A DNA stretch of 64,000 bases, taken from assembly GCA_963709075.1 (NCBI GenBank), contig CAVPUY010000005.1, positions 1,053,647-1,117,646 of the forward strand, given 5' to 3'. The notes beneath the pieces are model-generated. The model saw only the letters and a program-made list of their open reading frames with translations. It made no database searches and had not been told where the DNA came from. The DNA comes from Palsa-506 sp963709075. Lineage in GTDB: Bacteria > Actinomycetota > Actinomycetes > Streptosporangiales > Streptosporangiaceae. This document shows, piece after piece, positions 27,410 to 34,919 of this stretch (position 1 is its first letter; each line of letters opens with the position of its first letter). The position numbers and the translations under genes are program-made.

Positions 27410-28293
27410 GGAACGCCGGACCGTTCACCGCAGTCCGCCACAGTTCACCTGCGACCCGTCTGAACTGGGCATTCGTCCGGAACAGGTCACCTGCGTTCAC
27501 AGAAGTTCACTGCGGACGGTAACCAGTTTGGTAACCAGCCCCCGCCGCTACCGCCGCCTGCCGAATCGCAATAACGTTCGAAGCACCGCCTCCTGCCGGA
27601 CCTGTCCCTCTACCTGCGAACAGTCCAGACGAGGTCCCCGGCCTGCGCGCACGCACGAAGCCGGAACGGATGCGTGACTTCAGCAGCAAGCCGCCGCCGC
27701 CGACGGCGGGCAGTGCGCACCGGAACTCCCTGACCGCACACTGGCACACATAGCGCTGAGCGCCCCCCAAGCCGACTGCAACCCGGCAGCCCGCGACATC
27801 ACGCGCAGCCCGGTCACAACAGACTCCACCCTCACCCGCTGCGGCTTCTAAGGCCATAACCGGCGGGCTGCGCGCAAGTCCTCCGCGCCTGGCTGGACCG
27901 TGGTGAAGGCTGCGGGCCACCGTCGCCGGCAAGCAAAGGCCTGAGCCCAGGCCGTCACCGAGAGCAAACGGTCAGGACGCCACCCGTACGAAACCGGCAC
28001 TGCCGATTCGGCGCGCTGCATGCTGCACCAACAGGAGCCTGCTGTGGAGCGCAGATCAGCCATTTCTGGACGGCCTTGCTGATGCCCGGACGCCGCTGGC
28101 TCCGGCGCGCCGAATAGCGTCCGGCCTGGCGATCTTCGGCTATGCCGGTGCGCTGGCTGGCCGGGCTTTGCCACAGCCGAGGGCGAGTTTCGTGATCCCG
28201 GGTGGCTCGATGAACCGGCGATCGGGCCTACGGCGGCCAGTGGGCTCAGCGTTTAGTCACATGGGGAATGTCACATGACGGGCGGACATGCCA
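27410..28293. other. Element end with GTTCAC repeats, no recognisable gene
   Basis: About 880 bp. Directly after copy B, five short direct repeats related to GTTCACYKCGG occur within 27422-27515, followed by GGTAACCAGTTTGGTAACC at about 27519; the latter recurs at 37031 before copy C. These look like arm-type recombinase sites. No protein family was recognised in the remainder. Confidence 0.45.
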
Positions 28294-28322
28294 GGTCCGC
28301 GGCGCCCGGAGGGCCGCGGACC
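28294..28322 (-). terminator. Hairpin after pstS
   Basis: GGTCCGCGGC (28294-28303) and GCCGCGGACC (28313-28322), perfect 10-bp stem, 9-nt loop, 130 bp past the pstS stop on the minus strand. Confidence 0.55.
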
Positions 28323-28451
28323 GACAGGGGTCTGACCTCATAAGGAGGTGCTGACTGGCGCGCCGAAAGTCCAATTCGGTGCGTTCTCTTTACCCGCGGA
28401 GCGCGTGCGGTAGTCGCCGGTTTGGGTTGCCTCCGGTATCCGGCGGCATGT

Positions 28452-29591
28452 TCAGCCGAGGAGGCGAGTTCCGTTGGGGCCGGTTACCTGCTGGAGCATC
28501 GTGTGGGCGAGATGCTGGATTCGGGGTGGCAGGGGGACGTAGCTGGTTGCGGCGGCGTAGGTCTGGCCGGTGTGGGTGAGCCAGTCGATGAGGTTGACGA
28601 GTGCTTTTCCGGTGGTCTGGCTGGTCTGGTGGGTGTAGATGAGTGCCCAGCTGTAGCCGCTGATGGGGTAGCTGCTAGGTCCTGGCTGGTTGACGATGGA
28701 GAAGTTGGCTGGGGTGATGTCGGGTTTCTGGGCGGCGTCGGCTGTGATGGAGGCCGTGGAGGGGATGGTGTAGTTCCCGGCCTGGTTGCGGATGGCGGCG
28801 AAGTTGAGGAGCGGGCCTTTGGAGTAGGACCGTTCGATGTAGCCGATGGAGAACGGCGTGTGGGCGACGGTTTGCGCGACGCCGGGGTTTCCTACCGCGC
28901 CGATGCCGGCTGGCCAGTGGAGGGTTTTGCCGGTCCCGACCTTGGTTGCCCAGGCCGGGTCGGTGCTGGAGAGGTAGTTGCTGAATATGTAGGTGGTGCC
29001 GCTGCCGTCGGAGCGGTGGACGACGTTGATTGGCACGTCGGGGATGTTGGCGCCGGGGTTGAGGGCCGCGATGGCCGGGTCGTTCCAGTGGGTGATCTGG
29101 CCGAGGAAGATCCGTGCGATCACCGGGCCGCTCAGCCGCAGCCTGCCTGTGCCGGGCAGGACGAGGTTGTAGACGACGACTTCGGCGCCGAGGTCGACGG
29201 GTACCTGGACGGAGGCGCCGCCGTGTGCGGCTGCTTGCTCGGCGGCGGTCAGCGGCACGTCAGAGGCGCCGAAGTTCACCTGCCTGGCGCTGAAGGCCGC
29301 GATGCCTGCGGAGCTGCCCACGGCTGAGTACCGGATCGTGACTGCCGGGTGCTGCTGGTGGTATCTGGCGAATGCCAGGTCGAAGAATGGCGCGTCGAAC
29401 GTTGAGCCCGAGCCGGTGATGGTGACTGCGGAGGCGCCGGGGCTGGCCGCCGCGGGTGTGATCGTGGCGCTGTCCGTGGTCGTTGTCGTGGTGCAGGCGG
29501 CGAGGGCGAGGGCAATGATCGCGGCGGCGACCGCGCTCACGGTGGCGTTCCGTGCAGAGCCGGGCTTGTGGTCGTGGGCTGGCATCGGCAT
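28452..29591 (-). CDS. pstS: Orphan phosphate-binding lipoprotein PstS
   Basis: 379 aa. Signal peptide with lipobox LAAC. Phosphate-site loops TGSGSTFDAPFF and HRSDGSGTTYIF are intact, with GSSAG in between. There is no PstC, PstA or PstB nearby. It lies 19 bp downstream of the flavoprotein gene, third in the aquaporin-flavoprotein-pstS operon that diverges from arsR1. It binds phosphate and possibly discriminates or captures arsenate; that role is inference. Confidence 0.87.
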   Translation of the reverse strand: MPMPAHDHKPGSARNATVSAVAAAIIALALAACTTTTTTDSATITPAAASPGASAVTITGSGSTFDAPFFDLAFARYHQQHPAVTIRYSAVGSSAGIAAFSARQVNFGASDVPLTAAEQAAAHGGASVQVPVDLGAEVVVYNLVLPGTGRLRLSGPVIARIFLGQITHWNDPAIAALNPGANIPDVPINVVHRSDGSGTTYIFSNYLSSTDPAWATKVGTGKTLHWPAGIGAVGNPGVAQTVAHTPFSIGYIERSYSKGPLLNFAAIRNQAGNYTIPSTASITADAAQKPDITPANFSIVNQPGPSSYPISGYSWALIYTHQTSQTTGKALVNLIDWLTHTGQTYAAATSYVPLPPRIQHLAHTMLQQVTGPNGTRLLG

Positions 29592-29610
29592 TTCCTTGGA
29601 TGGGGGCGGG

Positions 29611-31008
29611 CTAGTGCTGTGTGGCTTGGCGGAGCCAGGCCTGGGCGCCCATCTGGACCGCTTCCCAGGGGCTGCCGAGGGGCGGGGTGTAGGACAGGTC
29701 GAGGTCGTTGAGCGCGTCGACGGTCATGTGGTGGAAGATCGCGGTGGCGGCGATGTCGATCCGCTTGGCGATTTCGGCGTGCCGGTGCCCGAACAGCTGC
29801 ACGCCGAGGAGCTGGCCGGTGCCGCGGTCGCCGGTGAACCGCATGATGATGCGATGGCTGCCGGGGTAGTAGGCCTTGTGGTCATCGGCTTCTGACTCGA
29901 TGGTGACCGGGTCGAACCCAGCCGCGACGGCCTCGTGATCGCGCAGCCCGGTGCGCGCGGCTGCCTGCTCGAAGATCTTCACGACCTGGGTGCCGAGGCT
30001 GCCCGCGAACTCCCGGTTCCCGCCGAGGGCGTTCTCGCCCGCGACCCTGCCTTGCTTGTGCGCGGTCGTGCCCAGCGGCAGGTAACTTTCGCCGCGCAGC
30101 CGGTGGTGGGTGATGACGCAATCCCCGGCAGCGAACACGTCCGGAAGATCGGTCCGCATGCCCCGGTCCACAGCTATCGCGCCTCTGACGCCCAGGGCCG
30201 CCCCCGCTGCTTTGGCCAGGCCGGTGTCGGGGCGGACGCCGACGACGACCAGGACCATGTCGGCCAGGCGGGTCACCACACCGCCATCCACATCAGTCGC
30301 TTCAACCCGCAGCCGTCCCGCCTGTCTTGTCGTGGCGCGGGTGATCTGCTGCACAGTGGTACCGGTCAGGACCTCGACTCCGTGCCCGGCGAGCTGACCG
30401 CGAACGAGCCCGCCGAGGGCGGGATCGACGGTGGGCAGTACCTCGGGTAGTTGTTCCATCTGGATGACTGACAGGCCGCGGGTGACAAGGGCGTCGGCCA
30501 TCTCCAGGCCGATGTAGCCCGCCCCGACGATGACCGCGGTGGCCGGTGTGGCTTGCTCGAGGGTGCGCATGACCGCGAAGGTGTCGCCCATCGAGTGGAG
30601 CAGGTGCACGCCATCGACGGCGCCGAGAGCGCCGGTGCCGGTAAGGCCGGTGATCGGGGGGCGGACCGGGACGGCGCCGGTGCCGACGATCAGCTTGTCG
30701 TAAGCGAGCAGTTCCTCCGTGCCGCCGGGGGCGGTGACGAGGAGCTTGCGGGCGGCCACGTCGATCCGGCGGGCGGTGGTGTCCAGCCGGAGGTTCATCC
30801 CGGTGGCTTCCAGGTCGGCGACGGTCCGGTGGGCGAGGTTGCGCCAGTGGGTTACCTCGCCGGAGAGGTAGTAGGGGATGCCGCAGATCGAGAAGTTCGG
30901 GTAGGCGTCCGCGACGACCACGCTGACCTCCGCACCGGGGTCAAGCTCGCGGGCGCGGAGCGCGGCGCTGATCCCGGCGTCGCTGCCGCCGATCATGGCC
31001 AGGTGCAT
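29611..31008 (-). CDS. FAD-dependent NAD(P)-disulfide oxidoreductase, CoA-disulfide reductase-like
   Basis: 465 aa, start MHLAMIGGSDAG at 31008 with GGGAG upstream. FAD-binding GGSDAG at residues 7-12, active-site NFSICGIPYYLSGE with the single redox Cys of the CoADR/NADH oxidase group, NAD-binding GAGYIGLEMA, and a second FAD motif VFAAGDC. C-terminal dimerisation domain present. Thirteen bp downstream of the aquaporin gene. In the arsenic operon it probably supports thiol or disulfide reduction; the exact substrate is unknown. Confidence 0.82.
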   Translation of the reverse strand: MHLAMIGGSDAGISAALRARELDPGAEVSVVVADAYPNFSICGIPYYLSGEVTHWRNLAHRTVADLEATGMNLRLDTTARRIDVAARKLLVTAPGGTEELLAYDKLIVGTGAVPVRPPITGLTGTGALGAVDGVHLLHSMGDTFAVMRTLEQATPATAVIVGAGYIGLEMADALVTRGLSVIQMEQLPEVLPTVDPALGGLVRGQLAGHGVEVLTGTTVQQITRATTRQAGRLRVEATDVDGGVVTRLADMVLVVVGVRPDTGLAKAAGAALGVRGAIAVDRGMRTDLPDVFAAGDCVITHHRLRGESYLPLGTTAHKQGRVAGENALGGNREFAGSLGTQVVKIFEQAAARTGLRDHEAVAAGFDPVTIESEADDHKAYYPGSHRIIMRFTGDRGTGQLLGVQLFGHRHAEIAKRIDIAATAIFHHMTVDALNDLDLSYTPPLGSPWEAVQMGAQAWLRQATQH

Positions 31009-31021
31009 GGGATCTCCCGTC

Positions 31022-31834
31022 TCAGGCTGTCTTGTTTCGGTGCGGCTGGCGGTGGCCGGGTGATCGGCCCGCAGGCGGCGATGCGCCATCGCCCGCTGCG
31101 CGATCGGGAGGCGGCCCGGCGTTGCTGCTGTGGTGGGGGACCATGATGCCGGCGGCCTCGGCCGGGGTGACGCCGGGATACAGCGCCGCGATGACCACGA
31201 TGGCCAGGGCACCGCCGAGGATCTGGGCGGCGATGAAGCCCGGCGCCGACGACGGGGCGATGCCGGCGAAGGTGGCCGAGAACATCCGGCCGATGGTGAT
31301 CGCCGGGTTGGCGAAGCTGGCCGAGGACGTGAAGAAGTATGCCGCCCCGATATAGGCCCCCACGGCGGCCGGGGTAGCGCGGCTGCGGTCTGACCGGGCC
31401 AGCGCGAAGATCACCAGGATGAGGCCGAGGGTGGCGACGATCTCGGACAGGAAATGCGCGGGCGAGGCCCGGTGCCTGGCGGAGATGCTGACCGCCGGCA
31501 GGGAGAACATCAGGTTCGCCACCGCGGCGCCGCCGATGCACCCGATTACCTGGGCCGGGAGGTACGCGGCCGCGTCCCGCCAGCGCAGCCCGCCGAACGC
31601 GGCATCGGCGAACGACACCACGGGGTTGAAGTGGCCGCCGGAGACCGGCCCGAACATCAAGATGATCGTGTACAGCCCGGCCGCGGTCGCGGCCGCGTTC
31701 TCCAGCAGCTCCAGCCCCACATTGCCGGGGGACAGGGTCTGGGCGGCGATGCCCGAGCCGATCACCACCGCGGCCAGGAACGCGCTGCCCAGCAGCTCCG
31801 CGAGCAGCCGCCGCCACAGCGCAACATCACTCAT
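31022..31834 (-). CDS. MIP-family channel (aquaporin/AqpS-like)
   Basis: 270 aa, ATG 31834 (MSDVALWRR). Six TM helices with the two pore half-helices: GGHFNPVVSF (NPV instead of NPA) and SFANPAITIGR (NPA). Such channels in arsenic operons, for example AqpS of Sinorhizobium meliloti, release arsenite down its gradient. A roughly 40-aa hydrophilic C-tail follows. First gene of the operon, divergent from arsR1. Confidence 0.83.
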   Translation of the reverse strand: MSDVALWRRLLAELLGSAFLAAVVIGSGIAAQTLSPGNVGLELLENAAATAAGLYTIILMFGPVSGGHFNPVVSFADAAFGGLRWRDAAAYLPAQVIGCIGGAAVANLMFSLPAVSISARHRASPAHFLSEIVATLGLILVIFALARSDRSRATPAAVGAYIGAAYFFTSSASFANPAITIGRMFSATFAGIAPSSAPGFIAAQILGGALAIVVIAALYPGVTPAEAAGIMVPHHSSNAGPPPDRAAGDGASPPAGRSPGHRQPHRNKTA

Positions 31835-31956
31835 CGCCAGGCACCGCCAGTCGTCCCGCAACTGCGGGACGACTGGCCTCGCAGTGCAACTGCCGCATGG
31901 GCCTCATCAGTCACCGGCTACTTTCATCGACAAGTGTCTATGCAACTGGTGACAGC

Positions 31957-31992
31957 TTGCCAGGCTGGATAGATGACCGTCAAGATAGAGTC
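31957..31992 (+). promoter_or_regulatory. arsR1 promoter, leaderless type
   Basis: TTGCCA (31957-31962), 18-nt spacer, CAAGATAGA (31981-31989), then three bases to ATG 31993. The same arrangement occurs before arsR2. Short distance to the ATG suggests a leaderless mRNA. TGTCTAT at 31936 may serve the divergent aquaporin operon. Confidence 0.6.
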
Positions 31993-32379
31993 ATGTCGAT
32001 GCAGACGGAGCAGGGAGCGCCGGAGTTCATCCCGGCAGCCGAACTGCGGGTCGTTGTCGAGGCCTGCTCCACGCCGCTGGTCGGAGAGCCGATCGGCGAG
32101 AGCGCGGCGGCCGGGCTGGCGCAGGTGTTCAAGGCACTCGCGGACCCGGTCCGGCTCCGGCTGGTCTCCCTGATCGGCGCACACCAGGGCGGCGAGGCAT
32201 GCGTCTGCGAGCTGACCACGGCGTTCAATCTCACCCAGCCAACGATCAGTCACCACCTGAAGGTCCTGCGAGACGCCGGGATCATCGACTCCGAGCGCCG
32301 CGGCACCTGGGTCTACTACTGGCTCGTCCCCGCCGCGCTGGAGCGGATGGCCGCGCTGCTATCCACCCCGGTCCGCTAG
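31993..32379 (+). CDS. arsR: ArsR-family repressor 1
   Basis: 128 aa. Winged helix with GGEACVCELTTAFNLTQPTISHHLKVLRDAG; the CVC pair on the alpha-3 helix is the As(III)/Sb(III) site of ArsR proteins, with a further Cys in the N-terminal arm (VVEACSTP). Controls the divergent aquaporin-flavoprotein-pstS operon by position, and itself through the shared intergenic region. Confidence 0.88.
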   Translation: MSMQTEQGAPEFIPAAELRVVVEACSTPLVGEPIGESAAAGLAQVFKALADPVRLRLVSLIGAHQGGEACVCELTTAFNLTQPTISHHLKVLRDAGIIDSERRGTWVYYWLVPAALERMAALLSTPVR

Positions 32380-32542
32380 CTGCACTCCGGCGGCTGCGGC
32401 CGGAACCAGGTGCCTCTGGCAAAGCGAGGCCGGCCAGAAGGATAGTCCGCGCGCCGGCTCGCGTGCTTTCGTGCTCTGCCCAGGCTGCGCCGTTACCACG
32501 GGGTGGCGTCAGGCGGGCCAGTAGTCCTGGGGCTGGCGCCGC

Positions 32543-33007
32543 TTAGCAGCAGGCGGCAGCCGAGTCAGACGACTCCCCTGACGGGCGGCCATCGGCGGCG
32601 CAGCATTCGGGGCCGGAGTGGTCATGGTCGTAGAAGGTCTGGCTGTCGGCCAGGACGGTGTAGATCTCCCAGGCCTCTCCATCGGGCGCGCCCTGCACCC
32701 AGAACTTGTCCTGCCGGGCGTAACAGCACGTCGTATCGCGCTTATCGACGGACGCCATGCCGGTCCCGGCGAGCCGCCTCTGCTCGGCATCGACGGCGCC
32801 GGTGTCGCTGACCTCCACGCCGAGATGGTTCAGGCTGCCGCCCTGCCCCGGGTTCTCCAGCAGGACGAGCTTGAGCGGCGGCTCGGTGATGGCGAAATTA
32901 GCGTAGCCGGGACGGCGCTTGGCCGGCTCGGTTCCGAACAGCTTGCGGTAGAACGCGACGGCCTCCTCGATGTCATTGACGTTGAGGGCAAGCTGCACGC
33001 GGGACAC
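32543..33007 (-). CDS. arsI: ArsI/CadI-family VOC protein, probable C-As lyase
   Basis: 154 aa. GTG 33007 is chosen because AGGAGG sits 5 bp upstream. Vicinal-oxygen-chelate fold: VQLALNVNDIEEAVAFYRKLFG at the start and the vicinal pair in DTTCCYARQDKFWV, the organoarsenical-binding Cys-Cys of ArsI. Fe(II) ligands fit His in LNHLGVEV and Glu in AWEIYTV. ArsI cleaves methyl from trivalent methylarsenicals. The C-terminus adds CC (PECCAAD) and a terminal CC, an extra thiol tail. Divergent from arsR2. Confidence 0.87.
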   Translation of the reverse strand: MSRVQLALNVNDIEEAVAFYRKLFGTEPAKRRPGYANFAITEPPLKLVLLENPGQGGSLNHLGVEVSDTGAVDAEQRRLAGTGMASVDKRDTTCCYARQDKFWVQGAPDGEAWEIYTVLADSQTFYDHDHSGPECCAADGRPSGESSDSAAACC

Positions 33008-33064
33008 GAGAACCTCCTGAACCCGGGACTTCGATGACTGTCTATCTCTGACTCTGCGGCGAGC

Positions 33065-33099
33065 TTGCCACAGACATCGGACTCTGTCAATATAGATGC
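33065..33099 (+). promoter_or_regulatory. arsR2 promoter, leaderless type
   Basis: TTGCCA (33065-33070), 17-nt spacer, CAATATAGA (33088-33096), three bases to ATG 33100. It nearly duplicates the arsR1 promoter (GTCAANATAGANNCATG). On the minus strand ATAGACA at about 33034-33040 faces arsI and recurs before the aquaporin operon. Confidence 0.6.
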
Positions 33100-33462
33100 A
33101 TGCCAAAGTCTTTGATGGTGCTGGACCCGGCCGACCCGGCGGCATGCTGCCCGCCCCTCTCCCGCGAGCCGCTGTCACGTGACCAGGCCGAGCTGGTCGC
33201 GCCGCTGCTGAAGGCACTGGCCGATCCGGTGCGGCTGCGGCTGATGTCGCTGGTCGCCTCGCATCCGGGCGGCGAGGCATGCGTCTGCGACCTGGCCGGC
33301 GCATTTGACCTGTCCCAGCCCACGATCAGCCATCACCTGAAGGTGCTGCACGAAAGCGGCCTGCTGGACCGCGACAAGCGCGGCGTCTGGGTCTACTACC
33401 GGGCCAGGACCGACGCACTGGCCAGCCTCGGCGCGCTGATCGGCGACCGCCGAGATGACTGA
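33100..33462 (+). CDS. arsR: ArsR-family repressor 2
   Basis: 120 aa. Carries an N-terminal Cys pair (ACCPP, Cys16/17) and a CVC in GGEACVCDLAGAFDLSQPTISHHLKVLHESG, the layout of Corynebacterium-type ArsR whose As(III) site joins N-terminal Cys-Cys and a helix Cys. Divergent from arsI, which it probably controls. Closely related to repressor 1. Confidence 0.88.
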   Translation: MPKSLMVLDPADPAACCPPLSREPLSRDQAELVAPLLKALADPVRLRLMSLVASHPGGEACVCDLAGAFDLSQPTISHHLKVLHESGLLDRDKRGVWVYYRARTDALASLGALIGDRRDD

Positions 33463-33587
33463 TCCGCTCACGACTCTCGGGCCGGGCCAGAATCCACGGC
33501 GCCAGCCCCAGATAGCCCGGGTCTAGTTCATCGCGGCGCACGGCAGGCCATAGCCGCCGCAGTACGGCGAGGCTTCCGTTCTCGCTA

Positions 33588-33613
33588 TTCATCGGTTATC
33601 GTCGATGAACGAT
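33588..33613. promoter_or_regulatory. Overlapping inverted repeats at the arsR3 start
   Basis: TTCATCG-N8-CGATGAA (33588-33609) and ATCGT-N6-ACGAT (33598-33613) overlap and run into the ATG at 33612. Likely autoregulatory operator of arsR3-arsM; unlike the two other ars promoters. Confidence 0.55.
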
Positions 33614-33977
33614 GAAACAACCCATTCAGCCTCTCGACCGGGCCACGGCCACCGAGTACGCCACCTGGTTCAGGGCACTCGCCGATGCCACCAGGATCCA
33701 GATCGTCTCCCTGCTCGCCCGGCGCGCCGCGCCGATGAACGTCGGCGAGATCGTCGCCGCCGTCCGCGTCGGCCAGTCCACCGTCTCCGCCCACCTCAAG
33801 GTGCTCGCCGAGGTCGGCTTCGTGCTCGCCGAGCACCGCGGCACCGCGAGCTACTACCGGATCAACGACGCCTGCGTGGACTGCTTTCCCACCGCCGCCG
33901 ACATCGTCATGGGCCGCCCCGTCCCCGCCCAGCCAGCCCCTTTCCCCCCGGCACAGTCATCAGGAGCGCACTCGTGA
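33612..33977 (+). CDS. arsR: ArsR-family repressor 3
   Basis: 121 aa, differs from the other two: no CVC on the recognition helix (RRAAPMNVGEIVAAVRVGQSTVSAHLKVLAEVGF); instead a C-terminal CVDCFP offers a metal(loid) site. Its stop overlaps the arsM start by GTGA, so it regulates arsM cotranscriptionally. Confidence 0.85.
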   Translation: MKQPIQPLDRATATEYATWFRALADATRIQIVSLLARRAAPMNVGEIVAAVRVGQSTVSAHLKVLAEVGFVLAEHRGTASYYRINDACVDCFPTAADIVMGRPVPAQPAPFPPAQSSGAHS

Positions 33978-34849
33978 CCGAAGACGACGCCGCGAGCACC
34001 CGCACAACGCGGGACGCGGTCATCGACCGTTATTCCGGCCTTGCCCGCACGGCCATGGCGGGCGGTACACCCACTGACTGCGACGGTGACGCGTTCGCTG
34101 AGGGGTGCTTCGGCGCCGCTGCCTACCCTGGCGCCGACGATGTCCCGGAAGCGGCGCTGCGCGCCAGCCTCGGCTGCGGCAACCCGCTAGCGGTCGCCAG
34201 CCTCCAGCCGGGCGAGACCGTCCTGGATCTCGGCTCCGGCGGCGGACTCGACGTCCTGCTCTCCGCCCGGAGAGTCGGTCCCACGGGCTCCGCATACGGC
34301 CTGGACGCCAGCACCGACATGCTCACGCTGGCCCGCGCCAATGCCACCCGGGCCGGAGTCGGCAACGCCGAGTTCCTGCACGGACATATCGAGGACATCC
34401 CCCTGCCTGACGAGCAGATCGACGTGGTCATCTCCAACTGCGTCATCAACCTGTCCGCCGACAAGCCCCGCGTCCTGGCCGAGGCGTTCCGGGTCCTGCG
34501 GCCTGGCGGGCGTCTGGGCATCAGCGACATCATCGCCGACAAAGGCGTCGACCCCGGCCAGCGCGCCGAAGCCGAGCAGCGGGTCGGCTGCATCAGCGGC
34601 ACTCTGACCCGGCCCGAGTACCGTGACCTGTTGCTAGCGGCCGGATTCACGAACATCAGCATCACCAGCACGCGCGAAACCGAGCTCGGCCTCCACTCCG
34701 TGATCATCCAGGCAGCCAAGCCAGCCGCCCAGAGCGATGATCATCTGCCGCCACTCGACCGCCCGGACCGGCACGTGGTAAGCCGCGTAGGCCGGCATGG
34801 TAGCGGTATGCGCACAATCGCGCGTCGCAGGAACCGTCGTTTTCCTTAA
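33974..34849 (+). CDS. arsM: Arsenite S-adenosylmethionine methyltransferase ArsM
   Basis: 291 aa, GTG start overlapping arsR3. SAM motif VLDLGSGGGLDVLLSA. The three Cys residues needed for As(III) binding in ArsM are present in their usual settings: SLGCGNP, ISNCVINL and RVGCISG. A further CF follows AFAEG. Converts As(III) to methylated, partly volatile arsenicals. The last 40 residues are unrelated basic sequence, ending 70 bp before an IS element, so the native 3' end may be altered. Confidence 0.9.
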   Translation: MTEDDAASTRTTRDAVIDRYSGLARTAMAGGTPTDCDGDAFAEGCFGAAAYPGADDVPEAALRASLGCGNPLAVASLQPGETVLDLGSGGGLDVLLSARRVGPTGSAYGLDASTDMLTLARANATRAGVGNAEFLHGHIEDIPLPDEQIDVVISNCVINLSADKPRVLAEAFRVLRPGGRLGISDIIADKGVDPGQRAEAEQRVGCISGTLTRPEYRDLLLAAGFTNISITSTRETELGLHSVIIQAAKPAAQSDDHLPPLDRPDRHVVSRVGRHGSGMRTIARRRNRRFP

Positions 34850-34919
34850 GATTCCTCAACTTCCCGGTTCCGCTGCTCATTGCACCTTTACTGCCTGCTC
34901 TTCGTCCTCCAACCGTTCC

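Noticed and set aside
27410..28293. Several open frames of 100-140 codons
   Set aside because: No family resemblance, no ribosome sites, and both strands are open to a similar extent.
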